Assembly: GCA_006546595.1 (NCBI GenBank)
Contig: VIAD01000007.1
Coordinates: forward strand, 62,001-126,000
Origin: Moraxellaceae bacterium AER2_44_116
GTDB lineage: Bacteria > Pseudomonadota > Gammaproteobacteria > Pseudomonadales > Moraxellaceae
Length of the DNA: 64,000 nucleotides
Direction: 5' to 3'
Shown here: in pieces, positions 26,511 through 36,033 of the stretch
Layout of the letters: every line of letters begins with the position of its first letter
Numbering within the stretch: position 1 is the first letter of the stretch
The notes under the pieces: model-generated
The model's input: only the letters and a program-made list of their open reading frames with translations
Told to the model about the DNA's origin: nothing
Databases searched by the model: none
Position numbers and translations under genes: made by a program

Positions 26511-26622
26511 GCGCCCACCTATCAGCAATAATTAGGTTTGATTTTATTATTATAGATTAACAGAGAATTCTCTTTTTGCGTCAACCACTTGCACTAAGGT
26601 CTATTGATGTTTGATAAATTTT

Positions 26623-26674
26623 CCCTTCGACTCCGCTCAGGGAGCTTGCTCGTTGGCTGAGCGGAGTCGAAGCC
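26623..26674 (-). repeat. Palindromic repeat E2 (CTTCGACTCCGCTCAG family)
   Basis: Reverse orientation relative to E1: CCC...GGG half first (26623-26642), then the GGCTGAGC...GCC half (26655-26674). It lies 5 bases past the stop of the upstream hydrolase and could serve as its transcript end. Confidence 0.9.
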
Positions 26675-26678
26675 AAGC

Positions 26679-27455
26679 CTATTTTGTCCCTTCTAAAATC
26701 AACTGAGCCACCGCGTTCGGATTATCCCACATCGGCACATGCCCCCAGCCTTTAGGATTTAGCCAACGCGTATGCTTCGGCAACTCATCAGCATGTTGAT
26801 TGCTCGGCGTGAGTAACCAGTCACGTGTGCCAAAAGCGATCGTGAGCGGAATTTTCAAATCATGACCACCAACAAAAGGAGACACCGCCTCTTTGGTTTC
26901 ATCAAAGGCTTTACAGTGCGCGAAATTTTTGGCCGCAACAACGGCATCTTTTGCCGACATGCGCCATGCTTGTGATGACACGGGAACAGCCATTAATAAT
27001 GCCCGTGTTGGTGGCAGCCGCATCAAAGCATAACTCATACGCGGGAACGTTTTGATTGCGCCACGCATAATATTAAACATAGGGGTAACGTGCGCAGCCG
27101 CTTCTTTTTTCCATAAACCTGCGGGTGATAGCGCAACAACACTACGCGCTAATCCTTGTTTAGCCGCTTCTAACGCTAAATAACCGCCTAAAGAATTCCC
27201 TGCAAAATCAACAGGCTCATCAATGCCCATTGCTTTTAACTTTAGCCCTAATGATTTAATAATATTGTGCGCATTCGGTACAGTACCATTTGGCAAAATC
27301 ATCGAACGGCCAAAACCCGGTAAATCGAAGGCAATCACTTGTCTGTGTTTAGCCAATATAGGCATAACAGGCCGCCATGCGGAATGCGACATCCCAATAC
27401 CGTGTAATAACACTAGCGGACGACCACTGCCTTGTTGTTGATAATGCCAAGACAT
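26679..27455 (-). CDS. Alpha/beta hydrolase
   Basis: A 258-residue hydrolase with a complete-looking triad: LVLLHGIGMSHSAWRPV (oxyanion loop), DLPGFGRS, AGNSLGGYLALEA with nucleophile Ser88, an Asp in FGTRDWLLTPSN and His in GWGHVPMWDNP. The pattern is that of esterases, epoxide hydrolases or C-C hydrolases in the HGxx family. No signal peptide is present. Substrate cannot be deduced. It is separated from the flavin monooxygenase gene by a divergent control region with repeat E3. Confidence 0.85.
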   Translation of the reverse strand: MSWHYQQQGSGRPLVLLHGIGMSHSAWRPVMPILAKHRQVIAFDLPGFGRSMILPNGTVPNAHNIIKSLGLKLKAMGIDEPVDFAGNSLGGYLALEAAKQGLARSVVALSPAGLWKKEAAAHVTPMFNIMRGAIKTFPRMSYALMRLPPTRALLMAVPVSSQAWRMSAKDAVVAAKNFAHCKAFDETKEAVSPFVGGHDLKIPLTIAFGTRDWLLTPSNQHADELPKHTRWLNPKGWGHVPMWDNPNAVAQLILEGTK

Positions 27456-27777
27456 AAAGAATACTCATTGGTGAAGATATTGGACGATCATACTGGCACG
27501 ATAGTACAACATCAATGGCAATTTTGACAAAAATTAATGGTCAATTTCATCAACAAACCCAACCTGACACTTGGCCCTGTTGACGTTTTACAATCAATGA
27601 CCTCAAAAGAGACTGGGTGTCGACTCCGCTCAGCCACCATGACGACACTCAGCTCACGAGAAAACGTCCCCTGAGCGAAGTCGAAGGGTTAGTTATTTTT
27701 CAACTGGTTAACTCACTGTTTTCGGCGTAATCTCAACATCAAATAAACCCATACTCATTTTAGGAGACTGCTCTACC
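27456..27777. other. Divergent hydrolase/monooxygenase intergenic region
   Basis: A 322-base gap. It contains repeat E3 (27616-27688). TTAGGAG lies about 11 bases before the monooxygenase start and is its likely ribosome-binding site. No other gene or clear operator was seen. Confidence 0.6.
27616..27688 (+). repeat. Palindromic repeat E3 (CTTCGACTCCGCTCAG family)
   Basis: Forward orientation. The left half is slightly degenerate (GTCGACTCCGCTCAGCC) and the right half reads CCCTGAGCGAAGTCGAAGGG. The spacer is longer than in E1 and holds an extra CACTCAGCTCACG stretch. Confidence 0.85.
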
Positions 27778-28974
27778 ATGCGCATACTGATTGCTGGTGC
27801 TGGTATTGGCGGCTTAACCGCAGCACTCACGTTATTAAATAAAGGTTTTGACGTTGCTATTTATGAACGCTCTTTACAGTTAGAAGAAGTAGGGGCAGGT
27901 ATTCAAATTGGCCCTAATGGCACAAAAGTATTATATGCCCTAGGACTTGGTGCGGCCTTAGCACAAGCGGCGTTTAAACCACAAGCGGCAGAAATGCGTC
28001 TTGGTGATAGTGGTCGTGTCATTTTTTCACTTCCTCTTGGAGAAAGTATCGAAAAACGCTATCACTCCCCCTACCTGAATATTCATCGTGCCGATTTACA
28101 CCGTATTTTGGTGGATGCTGTTCGTCAAAAATCGCCCAATGCCATTCATTTAGGCTATGAAGTCAAAGAGCTACATCAAACAGATGCGCGTGTCACACTG
28201 CATTTTCTAAATGGCGAATCCGCACAAGGCGATGTCTTAGTGGGTGCTGATGGCGTTCGCTCCGTCATTCGTAAAGAGCTATTTGATATTGAAGATGGTC
28301 AATTTACAGGTATGGCCGCTTGGCGTATGACTATTCCCACCCATCGTTTACCTAAAAACCTAGTACCGCCCAACGCCACCGTTTGGGTTGGAGCAGGTAA
28401 ACATGTGGTGACGTATTATTTACGCGGAGGTGAGTTAGTCAATTTAGTCGGCGTGGTTGAGCAAGTCGATTGGCCTTATGACGGTTGGACGTGTCGCGGC
28501 AACAAACACGATATTTTGGCTTCCTATGAGGGCTGGCACCCGACTATTCGCCAGATCATGGAAGCAGGTGACGAAACGGAATATTACCAGTGGGCATTAC
28601 GTGAGTTACCCCCATTGGCGACTTGGTCTAAAGGACGAGCAACTTTATTGGGCGATGCTTGCCATGCGATGTTGCCATTTATGGCACAGGGCGCGGTGAT
28701 GGCGATAGAAGACGCATGGGTGCTGGCTGCTAAGTTGGCCGCTTATCCTCAAGACATTGCGAAAGCCTTGCAACAATACGAAGGCACGCGCAAGCCTAGA
28801 ACCACGAAAGTACAAGCCACCGCACGGCGTAATGGCCAGTTATATCATCAAACGACACCTTCTAAACAACTGCTGTTTTACTCACCTTTGTGGTTGGTAT
28901 CGCGTCTAACACCCAACTTTTTTGCCAGTCAATTGGATTGGTTATTTGCAGAGGATGTGACGAGGATTTCTTAG
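27778..28974 (+). CDS. FAD-dependent aromatic-ring monooxygenase family protein
   Basis: A 398-residue flavoprotein of the PHBH/salicylate hydroxylase group. The N-terminal dinucleotide motif is GAGIGGLTAALTLL, the middle DG motif is GADGVRSVIRK, and the FAD-ribityl motif is LLGDACHAMLPFMAQGA followed by EDAWVLA. The combination is nearest to salicylate 1-monooxygenase or 3-hydroxybenzoate 6-hydroxylase relatives. No other aromatic-degradation genes are adjacent, so the substrate is open. Confidence 0.85.
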   Translation: MRILIAGAGIGGLTAALTLLNKGFDVAIYERSLQLEEVGAGIQIGPNGTKVLYALGLGAALAQAAFKPQAAEMRLGDSGRVIFSLPLGESIEKRYHSPYLNIHRADLHRILVDAVRQKSPNAIHLGYEVKELHQTDARVTLHFLNGESAQGDVLVGADGVRSVIRKELFDIEDGQFTGMAAWRMTIPTHRLPKNLVPPNATVWVGAGKHVVTYYLRGGELVNLVGVVEQVDWPYDGWTCRGNKHDILASYEGWHPTIRQIMEAGDETEYYQWALRELPPLATWSKGRATLLGDACHAMLPFMAQGAVMAIEDAWVLAAKLAAYPQDIAKALQQYEGTRKPRTTKVQATARRNGQLYHQTTPSKQLLFYSPLWLVSRLTPNFFASQLDWLFAEDVTRIS

Positions 28975-28989
28975 GTCTGTTGACATTTA

Positions 28990-29043
28990 CCCTTCGACTC
29001 CGCTCAGGGAGCGTTTTTATGCAGACTGAGCAGAGTCGAAGCC
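28990..29043 (-). repeat. Palindromic repeat E4 (CTTCGACTCCGCTCAG family)
   Basis: Reverse orientation: CCCTTCGACTCCGCTCAGGG at 28990-29009 and a right half with one change (CTGAGCAGAGTCGAAGCC) ending at 29043. It lies between convergent genes, 15 and 9 bases from their stops. Confidence 0.9.
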
Positions 29044-29052
29044 AAGCCTCTT

Positions 29053-29790
29053 TTATGACAACGACGTATCCCACTGCTTCACAATCGGAGCTGTCAACGA
29101 TGATAACGATACTTTTTGTTGCCCTTGCTCATCAAAATTATCATCGGATAACCATTGCTCAAAAGCAGCCGCTAAAGCTGGCCACTCGTCATCAATCGCG
29201 GCATACCATGCGGTGTCGCGATTACGGCCTTTAGTCACTGTTGCATTACGAAAGACGCCTTCATACGACAAGCCCAACCGTTGAGCGGCACGACGTGAAG
29301 GCTCGTTTAAGGCATTACATTTCCACTCATAACGGCGATAACCCAAGTTAAAAGCCCGTTGCATCATCAAAAACATGGCTTCTGTAGCAATGGCTTTTTT
29401 TTGCATTAATGGCGAGAAATTCAAATGCCCCACTTCTATTGAGCCATTTTTAGGATCAATACGCACATAAGCGGCAATACCGACAGCTTTGTTGGTTTGT
29501 TGGTCGATAATGGAGTAAAACTGCGGGTCATTCGTCAGCACCGACACCCGTAACCAACCACGATACAACTCAAAACTGGCAAACGGGCCATAGGGTAAAT
29601 ACGTCCACATTTTACCATCAGTATCTAAACAATTGGCTTCATGTAAATCTAAAGCATCACGATTAGGATTAATCGGTTCGACACGACAAAACCGCCCAAT
29701 CATTGCTTGATAAGGCGGGAATTTTGGCGCGATCCAATGGGGAACTAATAAGCCAACAGGCTGACCCAATACATTCATTTCATGTTGCAT
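29053..29790 (-). CDS. GNAT family N-acetyltransferase (RimJ/RimL-like)
   Basis: A 245-residue acetyl-CoA-dependent acetyltransferase. The ATG at 29790 has GAGG 9 bases upstream. The RimJ/RimL pattern is clear: GIAAYVRIDPKNGSIEVGHLNFSP, KKAIATEAMFLMMQRAFNLGYRRYEWKCNALNEPSRRAAQRLG and YEGVFRNATVTKGRNRDTAWY. Proteins of this subgroup are longer than RimJ and act on small molecules or proteins; the substrate is unknown. Confidence 0.88.
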   Translation of the reverse strand: MQHEMNVLGQPVGLLVPHWIAPKFPPYQAMIGRFCRVEPINPNRDALDLHEANCLDTDGKMWTYLPYGPFASFELYRGWLRVSVLTNDPQFYSIIDQQTNKAVGIAAYVRIDPKNGSIEVGHLNFSPLMQKKAIATEAMFLMMQRAFNLGYRRYEWKCNALNEPSRRAAQRLGLSYEGVFRNATVTKGRNRDTAWYAAIDDEWPALAAAFEQWLSDDNFDEQGQQKVSLSSLTAPIVKQWDTSLS

Positions 29791-29975
29791 AAGCAAGACC
29801 TCGGGGCAAACGCCAGATCACGTTTTTTAATATTTTTTAGAAGTTTGATAAAAGTACGAATCCGAACGTATTTTTTTATGATGATGCGAGGGCAAGATCG
29901 CTCTAATTTTTATCACGATAACTTTAAACAATGTCTCAATGCGTAGTAAAAATGTGATCTAGTTGTCATTTAATC

Positions 29976-30002
29976 AAAAAGGGCGAGCTTTTTAGCTCAC
30001 CC
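29976..30002 (-). terminator. Rho-independent terminator after the iron alcohol dehydrogenase gene
   Basis: On the minus strand GGGTGAGCT pairs with AGCTCGCCC (one G-U pair) around a 4-base A loop and runs into TTTTTGATT. It is about 50 bases past the dehydrogenase stop. Confidence 0.85.
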
Positions 30003-30052
30003 TCCTTGGTGCATGTGGACAACTCATAAGTTGCCCATTCACGTTGTGTTAC

Positions 30053-31240
30053 TTAAATCCAAGCGCGTTTCAAAATCGCTAATGCGTCTTCGATACTGGC
30101 TTCTTTAGGATTGTAAATAATAGAACCATCATTCACGGTTAATTCGGCCACTTGACGCAACTGGCTTTCAGTCACTTTGCCTGTTTCCGTCAAAGTACGT
30201 GGTAATTTGCAACGCTGATACAGCTCATCACGCATGGCACGAATTTGCTGAATGGCTTTATCGGCACGTTGCGCTTTTGGTGTAGCGGCATAAACATCTG
30301 CACCTGCGAGATACAACAACAACTCGCCAATACGGTCGCCATTCACTTCTTTGTTGTATTCCAACACATAGGGCAAGAATAAGCTCATGCACAAACCATG
30401 AGGAATATGACAAACCGCACCTAAAGAATGACCTAAAGAATGCACTAAACCAACCATTGAATTCGAGAACGCGACGCCAGCCATTGTTGATGCTTGTGCC
30501 AACTCTAAACGGCCATCAGCATCTTTTGGACTGTCCATCACTTTCATCAAGTTTTCGCTGATTTTACGAATTGCAGCGGTTGCAAAAGCATCACTAACGG
30601 GGTTATGACCCAAACAAGTATAGGCTTCAACGGCATGAGTCAACGCATCCATACCTGTCATTGCGGTAATGTGCGGCGGCAAGGTTTGTGTCATGCGCGG
30701 ATCTAAAATAGCAGCATTTGGCATTAAGAAATACGAAGTAAACGGTAATTTCACGCCTTTATCCGTATCCGAAATTACCGCCACCATTGTCACTTCTGAG
30801 CCTGTACCCGACGTGGTTGGCACAACAAAAAATGGCTTTAAAGGCTTTGGCAAATTATGTGCGCCTGAATATTTGAGCAGGTCATTACCGCCTTCAGACA
30901 CCAAAATATTCACGCCTTTACTGGTGTCAATCACCGAACCGCCACCAATCGCAATAATCGCATCACAGTTATTTTCACGATAAATAGCGGCGGCATTACG
31001 AACCGTACTTAAACTACTGTCGGGTGGCACATCATCAAAAACAACGACAATTTGGCTATCTGCGCCTTCAAAGGCACTGGTGACATGCTCCAATAAGCCT
31101 GCACCGCGCACACCTTTATCGGTAATAATCATCGGGCGTTTGGCTAGCAAGGCTGCCAATTCAAACGGAATATGCTCTAGTGCTTTATGGCCTGCCACAA
31201 TTTTAACAGGACAAAAAAATTCGTAATAAGACTTCGCCAT
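30053..31240 (-). CDS. Iron-containing alcohol dehydrogenase
   Basis: A 395-residue NAD(P)-dependent group III alcohol dehydrogenase. The nucleotide-binding GGGSVIDTSKG is near residue 98 and PTTSGTGSEVT near 140. The metal ligands are in MDALTHAVEAY (Asp/His), VHSLGHSLGA and CHIPHGLC. Length is normal. Only 2 bases separate it from the upstream SCP2-like gene, so the two form an operon closed by the terminator at 29976. The alcohol or aldehyde substrate is unknown. Confidence 0.92.
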   Translation of the reverse strand: MAKSYYEFFCPVKIVAGHKALEHIPFELAALLAKRPMIITDKGVRGAGLLEHVTSAFEGADSQIVVVFDDVPPDSSLSTVRNAAAIYRENNCDAIIAIGGGSVIDTSKGVNILVSEGGNDLLKYSGAHNLPKPLKPFFVVPTTSGTGSEVTMVAVISDTDKGVKLPFTSYFLMPNAAILDPRMTQTLPPHITAMTGMDALTHAVEAYTCLGHNPVSDAFATAAIRKISENLMKVMDSPKDADGRLELAQASTMAGVAFSNSMVGLVHSLGHSLGAVCHIPHGLCMSLFLPYVLEYNKEVNGDRIGELLLYLAGADVYAATPKAQRADKAIQQIRAMRDELYQRCKLPRTLTETGKVTESQLRQVAELTVNDGSIIYNPKEASIEDALAILKRAWI

Positions 31241-31242
31241 GA

Positions 31243-31779
31243 TTAACTCCGAACCAAGAAATTTTTAGCCACTAACGCGTAAATTCGCGCTGCTTTAGAG
31301 ACTTTTTCATTAAGGGATAAATTTGTAGGGTAGCGTTTAACCGCTAACTCAGCGACTAATTTAGGTAAAATCAATGCTTCCATTTTGTCTAAGCAACGCA
31401 CTAAACGAATCGCATGTGAGACTTCACCGTCGGCAATCATACGGTCGTTGGCAAAAGCGCGTGCTGTCCCTTCTTGAAAGGTTAACACTAAAAAGGCATG
31501 ACTGAGGTGCTTGAATTTAATGCTTAAATCAGGCTTACCCTGAAAGTCAGGCACTAACTCTAAATGGCCACCTTCTAGCACTTTTGCGGTAAAGCTTGAG
31601 CCATTCGGCAAAACAATCATTTGAAAGTAAAAGCCAACAGGAAAACTAGACACTTCCCGTTGTACTTCTTCATCGACATAGCTGGTTGACACTAAGCCTC
31701 TGCCGATGACATCCATCATCAATGCAACGTAGGTTCGTTGCAACTCTAAAAGTATTTTCTGTTTGTTCACTGTTAGCAT
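31243..31779 (-). CDS. SCP2-like lipid-binding domain protein (hypothetical)
   Basis: A 178-residue protein without signal peptide. The central part (GFYFQMIVLPNGSSFTAKV, LELVPDFQGKPDLSIKFK) looks like a sterol-carrier SCP2 fold, but I do not recognise it firmly. The start is uncertain: the ATG at 31779 has AAGAG directly against it, and a GTG at 31770 is better spaced from that AAGAG. It is co-transcribed with the iron alcohol dehydrogenase, which suggests a role in handling a hydrophobic substrate (inference). Confidence 0.6.
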   Translation of the reverse strand: MLTVNKQKILLELQRTYVALMMDVIGRGLVSTSYVDEEVQREVSSFPVGFYFQMIVLPNGSSFTAKVLEGGHLELVPDFQGKPDLSIKFKHLSHAFLVLTFQEGTARAFANDRMIADGEVSHAIRLVRCLDKMEALILPKLVAELAVKRYPTNLSLNEKVSKAARIYALVAKNFLVRS

Positions 31780-32034
31780 CTCTTGAGGTTGGAACAAAAA
31801 ACAATAAAACAGATTCACATCCGCAAAATTAAAAACCGCATTTTGCAGTGTCAATACGACTACCAAGATGGTTATTGTTGAAAGTGTCTGACAGTATCAC
31901 TAGCGAATGCCTTGAGCAAGACGCGACAATCAACAGGGCAAATATATTTCCAGAAACGACACCACTTGGATCAAAAACTGCATCAACATAGTGAAAACAA
32001 ACAAACGAATCTACTCATGTCAATGGAGAGTTTT

Positions 32035-33225
32035 ATGCTGGACTTTGATGCTATTGCGACACTGGCACTCGCAAGCTTGGTGTTAATTATTGGCCACGCG
32101 CTCAAGCAACACATTCCTTTTTTCAGTCGTTACAACCTACCCTCGCCCGTCATTGGTGGTTTATTAGCGGCATTAGTGATGTGGTATGGCAAACAACATG
32201 GCTGGAATATTCAACTCAATACCAGTATGCGAACACCGTTGATGATTGCCTTTTTTACCACGCTCGGTTTTGCTGCCAGTCTCAAGCTCTTAAAAATCGG
32301 TGGCCGTTATGTGATGATTTTTTTGGGTATTAGTATTATTGCAGCGATTTTGCAGAATGTTGTGGGCGCAAGTGCGGCTGTATTAATGGGCTTACCTCCG
32401 TTATTGGGTGTGTTATGTGGCTCAGTCACGTTAACGGGTGGCCCTGCAACGGGCTTGGCCTTTGCTCCTCAATTTGAGGCAGCTGGCATTGTTGCTGCAG
32501 AGTCAATTGCCATTATGGCCGCCATGTGCGGGATTATTATGGGCGGAATTATGGGAGGCCCAATTGGTACGTTGTTAATGCGTCATTTGCAAAAAAATCA
32601 ACAGCCATTGACGACGAATCATCGCCAAACAAATATGACTTCTGACTTACTAGCCTCCTCTACCGACGAAGGTCATTTGCTCAAACATGTCGGCGTTATT
32701 TTAGTGGCGATGTGGTTAGGGAGTTTTGTCAGTGCCACGTTTACACAATGGGGCGTGACCTTGCCTGCTTATATTGGCGCGATGTTGGTCGCCGCTGTAT
32801 TACGCAATATTGACGACAAAACTCGTTTCTTGCAGCTATCTGAAAATGGACTAGAAAACTTAGGTCATGTCGCTCTATCGTATTTTTTAGTGCTGTCGTT
32901 GATGGGGTTAGACTTATCAAAATTGGCTAGCGTTGCGTTGCCTTTGTTAGTGCTGATTGCCTTGCAAGTGCTGTTAATTGGCTTATTAAGCGTGACGTTG
33001 ATTTTTAAATATATGGGGAAAGACTACGAAGCAGCCGTGACCGCAACAGGCTTTTACGGCTTTATGATGGGGACAACGGCCAATGCGATGGCCAACATGG
33101 ATGCGTTTGTCAAACGTTATAGCCCTGCGCCCAGAGCGTATTTAGTTGTACCGATTGTGGGCGCATTTTTTATTGACTTTGCTAATACCTTGTTGGTGCA
33201 ATTTTGTTTGAATTGGTTGAAGTGA
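32035..33225 (+). CDS. gltS: Sodium/glutamate symporter GltS
   Basis: A 396-residue inner-membrane transporter (E. coli GltS has 401). The ATG at 32035 has GGAG 6 bases upstream, and MLDFDAIATLALASL lines up with the known E. coli start; upstream in-frame starts add an unrelated leader. Two inverted halves contain the Gly-rich reentrant loops: GSVTLTGGPATGLAFAP and TATGFYGFMMGTTANAMANM. About ten hydrophobic helices are visible. Confidence 0.93.
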   Translation: MLDFDAIATLALASLVLIIGHALKQHIPFFSRYNLPSPVIGGLLAALVMWYGKQHGWNIQLNTSMRTPLMIAFFTTLGFAASLKLLKIGGRYVMIFLGISIIAAILQNVVGASAAVLMGLPPLLGVLCGSVTLTGGPATGLAFAPQFEAAGIVAAESIAIMAAMCGIIMGGIMGGPIGTLLMRHLQKNQQPLTTNHRQTNMTSDLLASSTDEGHLLKHVGVILVAMWLGSFVSATFTQWGVTLPAYIGAMLVAAVLRNIDDKTRFLQLSENGLENLGHVALSYFLVLSLMGLDLSKLASVALPLLVLIALQVLLIGLLSVTLIFKYMGKDYEAAVTATGFYGFMMGTTANAMANMDAFVKRYSPAPRAYLVVPIVGAFFIDFANTLLVQFCLNWLK

Positions 33226-33229
33226 TGCT

Positions 33230-33261
33230 AACACTGGGGTGGCTAAAACCATCCCAGTGTT
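33230..33261. terminator. Hairpin between convergent gltS and clpB
   Basis: A 13-bp stem (arms 33230-33242 and 33249-33261, AACACTGGG/CCCAGTGTT with one G-U pair) and a 6-base loop. It lies between two convergent stops and has no T-run on either strand, so it may act as a bidirectional end or RNA stabiliser. Confidence 0.5.
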
Positions 33262-33293
33262 AAGTGAATATACTCAGCGCAACCACTTAAAAC

Positions 33294-35879
33294 TTAATGC
33301 AAGCGTTTCTTATGAAACACTAAGTTGCCATGATCGACATCAGCGACAATGGTATCGCCCGCGATAAACTCCGCCGACAATATTTTATGCGCCAACGGAT
33401 TTTCTAACCCTGTTTGAATCGCCCGTTTTAACGGACGTGCGCCATACACAGGATCATAACCCGCCACCACCAATTGCTCCATCGCAGCCTCACTCATTTC
33501 CAATTTCAAATCACGTTCCGCTAAACGACCGCGTAAGCGCTCTAATTGAATTTCAGCAATGCCACGAATTTGCTCTTCCGCTAACGGATGAAAGACCACC
33601 ATTTCGTCGATACGGTTAATAAACTCAGGGCGGAAATGTTTACCCACCACCTCCAATACCGCCAGTTTAATATGATCGTATTGTTTATCTTCGCTGAGAT
33701 GGCGAATGACTTCTGAACCTAAGTTCGAGGTCATAATGATCACCGTGTTTTTGAAGTCCACCGTACGACCTTGACCGTCCGTTAAGCGACCATCTTCCAA
33801 TACTTGCAACAACACATTAAAGACATCAGGGTGCGCTTTTTCGACTTCATCCAATAAAATGACGGAGTACGGTTTGCGACGCACGGCTTCCGTTAAATAG
33901 CCGCCCTCTTCGTAACCGACATAACCCGGTGGCGCACCAATCAAGCGCGAGACACTGTGTTTTTCCATAAATTCAGACATATCAATGCGAATAATGGCAT
34001 CTTCACTATCAAACAAGAAATTCGCTAAGGCTTTGCACAGTTCCGTTTTACCGACACCCGTTGGCCCTAAAAATAAGAACGAACCACTCGGACGATTCGG
34101 GTCTGACAAACCTGAACGCGCACGACGCACAGCGTTCGATACAGCCTCTACCGCTTCATGTTGACCAACAACACGCTGATGCAAGGCTTCTTCCATGCGT
34201 AACAGTTTTTCGCGGTCGCCTTCCATCATTTTAGAAACGGGAATGCCTGTGGCTTTAGAAACCACTTCGGCAATTTCCACTTCTGTCACTTTGTTACGCA
34301 ACAATTGATGAGGGGCGTGTTCGGCATCATCCGCTTGATTTAACTGTTTTTCTAAATCTGGAATCAGTCCATATTTCAACCGCGACATTTCGCCTGTATC
34401 GCCTGTACGTTGCGCTTTTTCAAAGGCAAATTTGGCTTTTTCCAACTCTTCTTTGATGTTTTGCGAACCTTTGACGCTGGCTTTTTCCGCCTGCCAAATT
34501 TCGTTTAAGTCGGCATATTCGCGCTCTAGCTTGCTAATTTGCCCTTCGACGAGCTCCATTTGCGCTTTCGAGGCTTTGTCATCTTCTTGCTTTAAGGCTT
34601 CGCGCTCCATTTTTAACTGGATTAAACGACGGTCAAGCTTATCCATAACTTCAGGTTTGGAGTCCATTTCCATACGAATACGCGAGGCAGCTTCATCAAT
34701 TAAATCAATGGCTTTGTCAGGCAGTTTACGGTCGGTGATATAACGATGCGACATTTTAGCGGCGGCAATAATCGCAGGGTCGGTAATATCAACACCATGA
34801 TGCAACTCATAACGCTCTTTCAGGCCGCGCAAAATAGCAATGGTATCAATGACACTCGGCTCATCTACCATCACTTTTTGGAAACGACGTTCTAAAGCGG
34901 CATCTTTTTCGACGTATTGACGGTATTCGTCTAAGGTCGTTGCGCCTACACAATGCAACTCACCACGCGCCAAAGCAGGCTTAAGCATATTGCCTGCATC
35001 CATTGCACCTTCGCCTTTGCCTGCACCGACCATCGTATGCAATTCATCAATAAACAAAATGACATTGCCTTCTTGTTTCGATAAATCGCTTAATACGGCT
35101 TTTAAACGCTCTTCAAACTCACCACGAAATTTTGCCCCCGCAATCAACGAGCCCATATCTAAAGATAAAACGCGTTTATTCTTTAAGCCTTCAGGCACTT
35201 CACCATTAATAATACGTTGTGCTAAACCTTCGACAATCGCGGTTTTACCCACACCCGGCTCACCAATTAACACGGGGTTATTTTTGGTACGCCGCGCCAA
35301 TACTTGAATGGTGCGACGAATCTCGTCATCACGACCAATCACAGGGTCTAGTTTGCCTTTGGCAGCACGTTCGGTTAAATCGATGGTGTATTTGCTTAAG
35401 GCTTGGCGATTTTCTTCGGCATTGCTGTCAGTCACGGGTTCGTCTCCGCGTAATTGTTGAATGGCATGTTGCAGACGAGCTTTATCAACACCTGCTTGCT
35501 GTAGGCTTTTGGCGGTATCGCCACCTGCATCCATAATCGCAAGCAGTACCAACTCACTGGCAATAAATTGGTCTTGGCGTTGTTGCGCCAGCTTGTCGGT
35601 GAGATTAAAGACGCGTTGTAAATCTTGACCCACTTGCACTTCGCCTGTGGGATTTTTTAGTGTGGCTACACGCTCAAGCTGCTCCGTCAGCTTTTTATCT
35701 AAAGTAGCAATATTCGCCCCTGATTGTTTAAGCAACGGCGATACTGAACCATCTTTTTGTTGCAGTAAGGCTAATAACAAGTGGACAGTTTCGATACTGG
35801 AATGGTCACGGCCAACGGCGATAGATTGCGCGTCACTTAGTGCCTGTTGTAATTTTGCGGTAAAACGGTCAAAACGCAT
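33294..35879 (-). CDS. clpB: ATP-dependent disaggregase ClpB
   Basis: An 861-residue Hsp100 chaperone that works with DnaK to dissolve protein aggregates. The Clp-N domain (residues 1-145) is followed by the first AAA+ module (GEPGVGKTAIVEGLA), the coiled-coil middle domain (about 400-525) and the second AAA+ module (GPTGVGKTELCKALANFLF, then IDMSEFMEKHSVSRLIGAPPGYVGYEEGG). Length matches the family. It has its own sigma-32-type promoter and GAGGA before the start. Confidence 0.98.
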   Translation of the reverse strand: MRFDRFTAKLQQALSDAQSIAVGRDHSSIETVHLLLALLQQKDGSVSPLLKQSGANIATLDKKLTEQLERVATLKNPTGEVQVGQDLQRVFNLTDKLAQQRQDQFIASELVLLAIMDAGGDTAKSLQQAGVDKARLQHAIQQLRGDEPVTDSNAEENRQALSKYTIDLTERAAKGKLDPVIGRDDEIRRTIQVLARRTKNNPVLIGEPGVGKTAIVEGLAQRIINGEVPEGLKNKRVLSLDMGSLIAGAKFRGEFEERLKAVLSDLSKQEGNVILFIDELHTMVGAGKGEGAMDAGNMLKPALARGELHCVGATTLDEYRQYVEKDAALERRFQKVMVDEPSVIDTIAILRGLKERYELHHGVDITDPAIIAAAKMSHRYITDRKLPDKAIDLIDEAASRIRMEMDSKPEVMDKLDRRLIQLKMEREALKQEDDKASKAQMELVEGQISKLEREYADLNEIWQAEKASVKGSQNIKEELEKAKFAFEKAQRTGDTGEMSRLKYGLIPDLEKQLNQADDAEHAPHQLLRNKVTEVEIAEVVSKATGIPVSKMMEGDREKLLRMEEALHQRVVGQHEAVEAVSNAVRRARSGLSDPNRPSGSFLFLGPTGVGKTELCKALANFLFDSEDAIIRIDMSEFMEKHSVSRLIGAPPGYVGYEEGGYLTEAVRRKPYSVILLDEVEKAHPDVFNVLLQVLEDGRLTDGQGRTVDFKNTVIIMTSNLGSEVIRHLSEDKQYDHIKLAVLEVVGKHFRPEFINRIDEMVVFHPLAEEQIRGIAEIQLERLRGRLAERDLKLEMSEAAMEQLVVAGYDPVYGARPLKRAIQTGLENPLAHKILSAEFIAGDTIVADVDHGNLVFHKKRLH

Positions 35880-35922
35880 GATAGATCCTCATTCACACAT
35901 AAAGTACATGGGTATAGCCTTG

Positions 35923-35950
35923 TAATGAGGTATAGATGAGAGATTTCAAG
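35923..35950 (-). promoter_or_regulatory. Sigma-32 (heat-shock) promoter of clpB
   Basis: On the minus strand CTTGAAA (35944-35950) is followed, after 13 bases, by CCTCATTA (35923-35930), close to the RpoH consensus CTTGAAA-N11-15-CCCCATNT. It lies 44-71 bases upstream of the clpB start. Confidence 0.75.
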
Positions 35951-36033
35951 ACGCAAATTTTTGTTTTTGTATCGAGGATTTTAGGACTTGAAAATGGGCA
36001 AATATTGCCCATTTAGGGGGATGTTTTAGGGTG

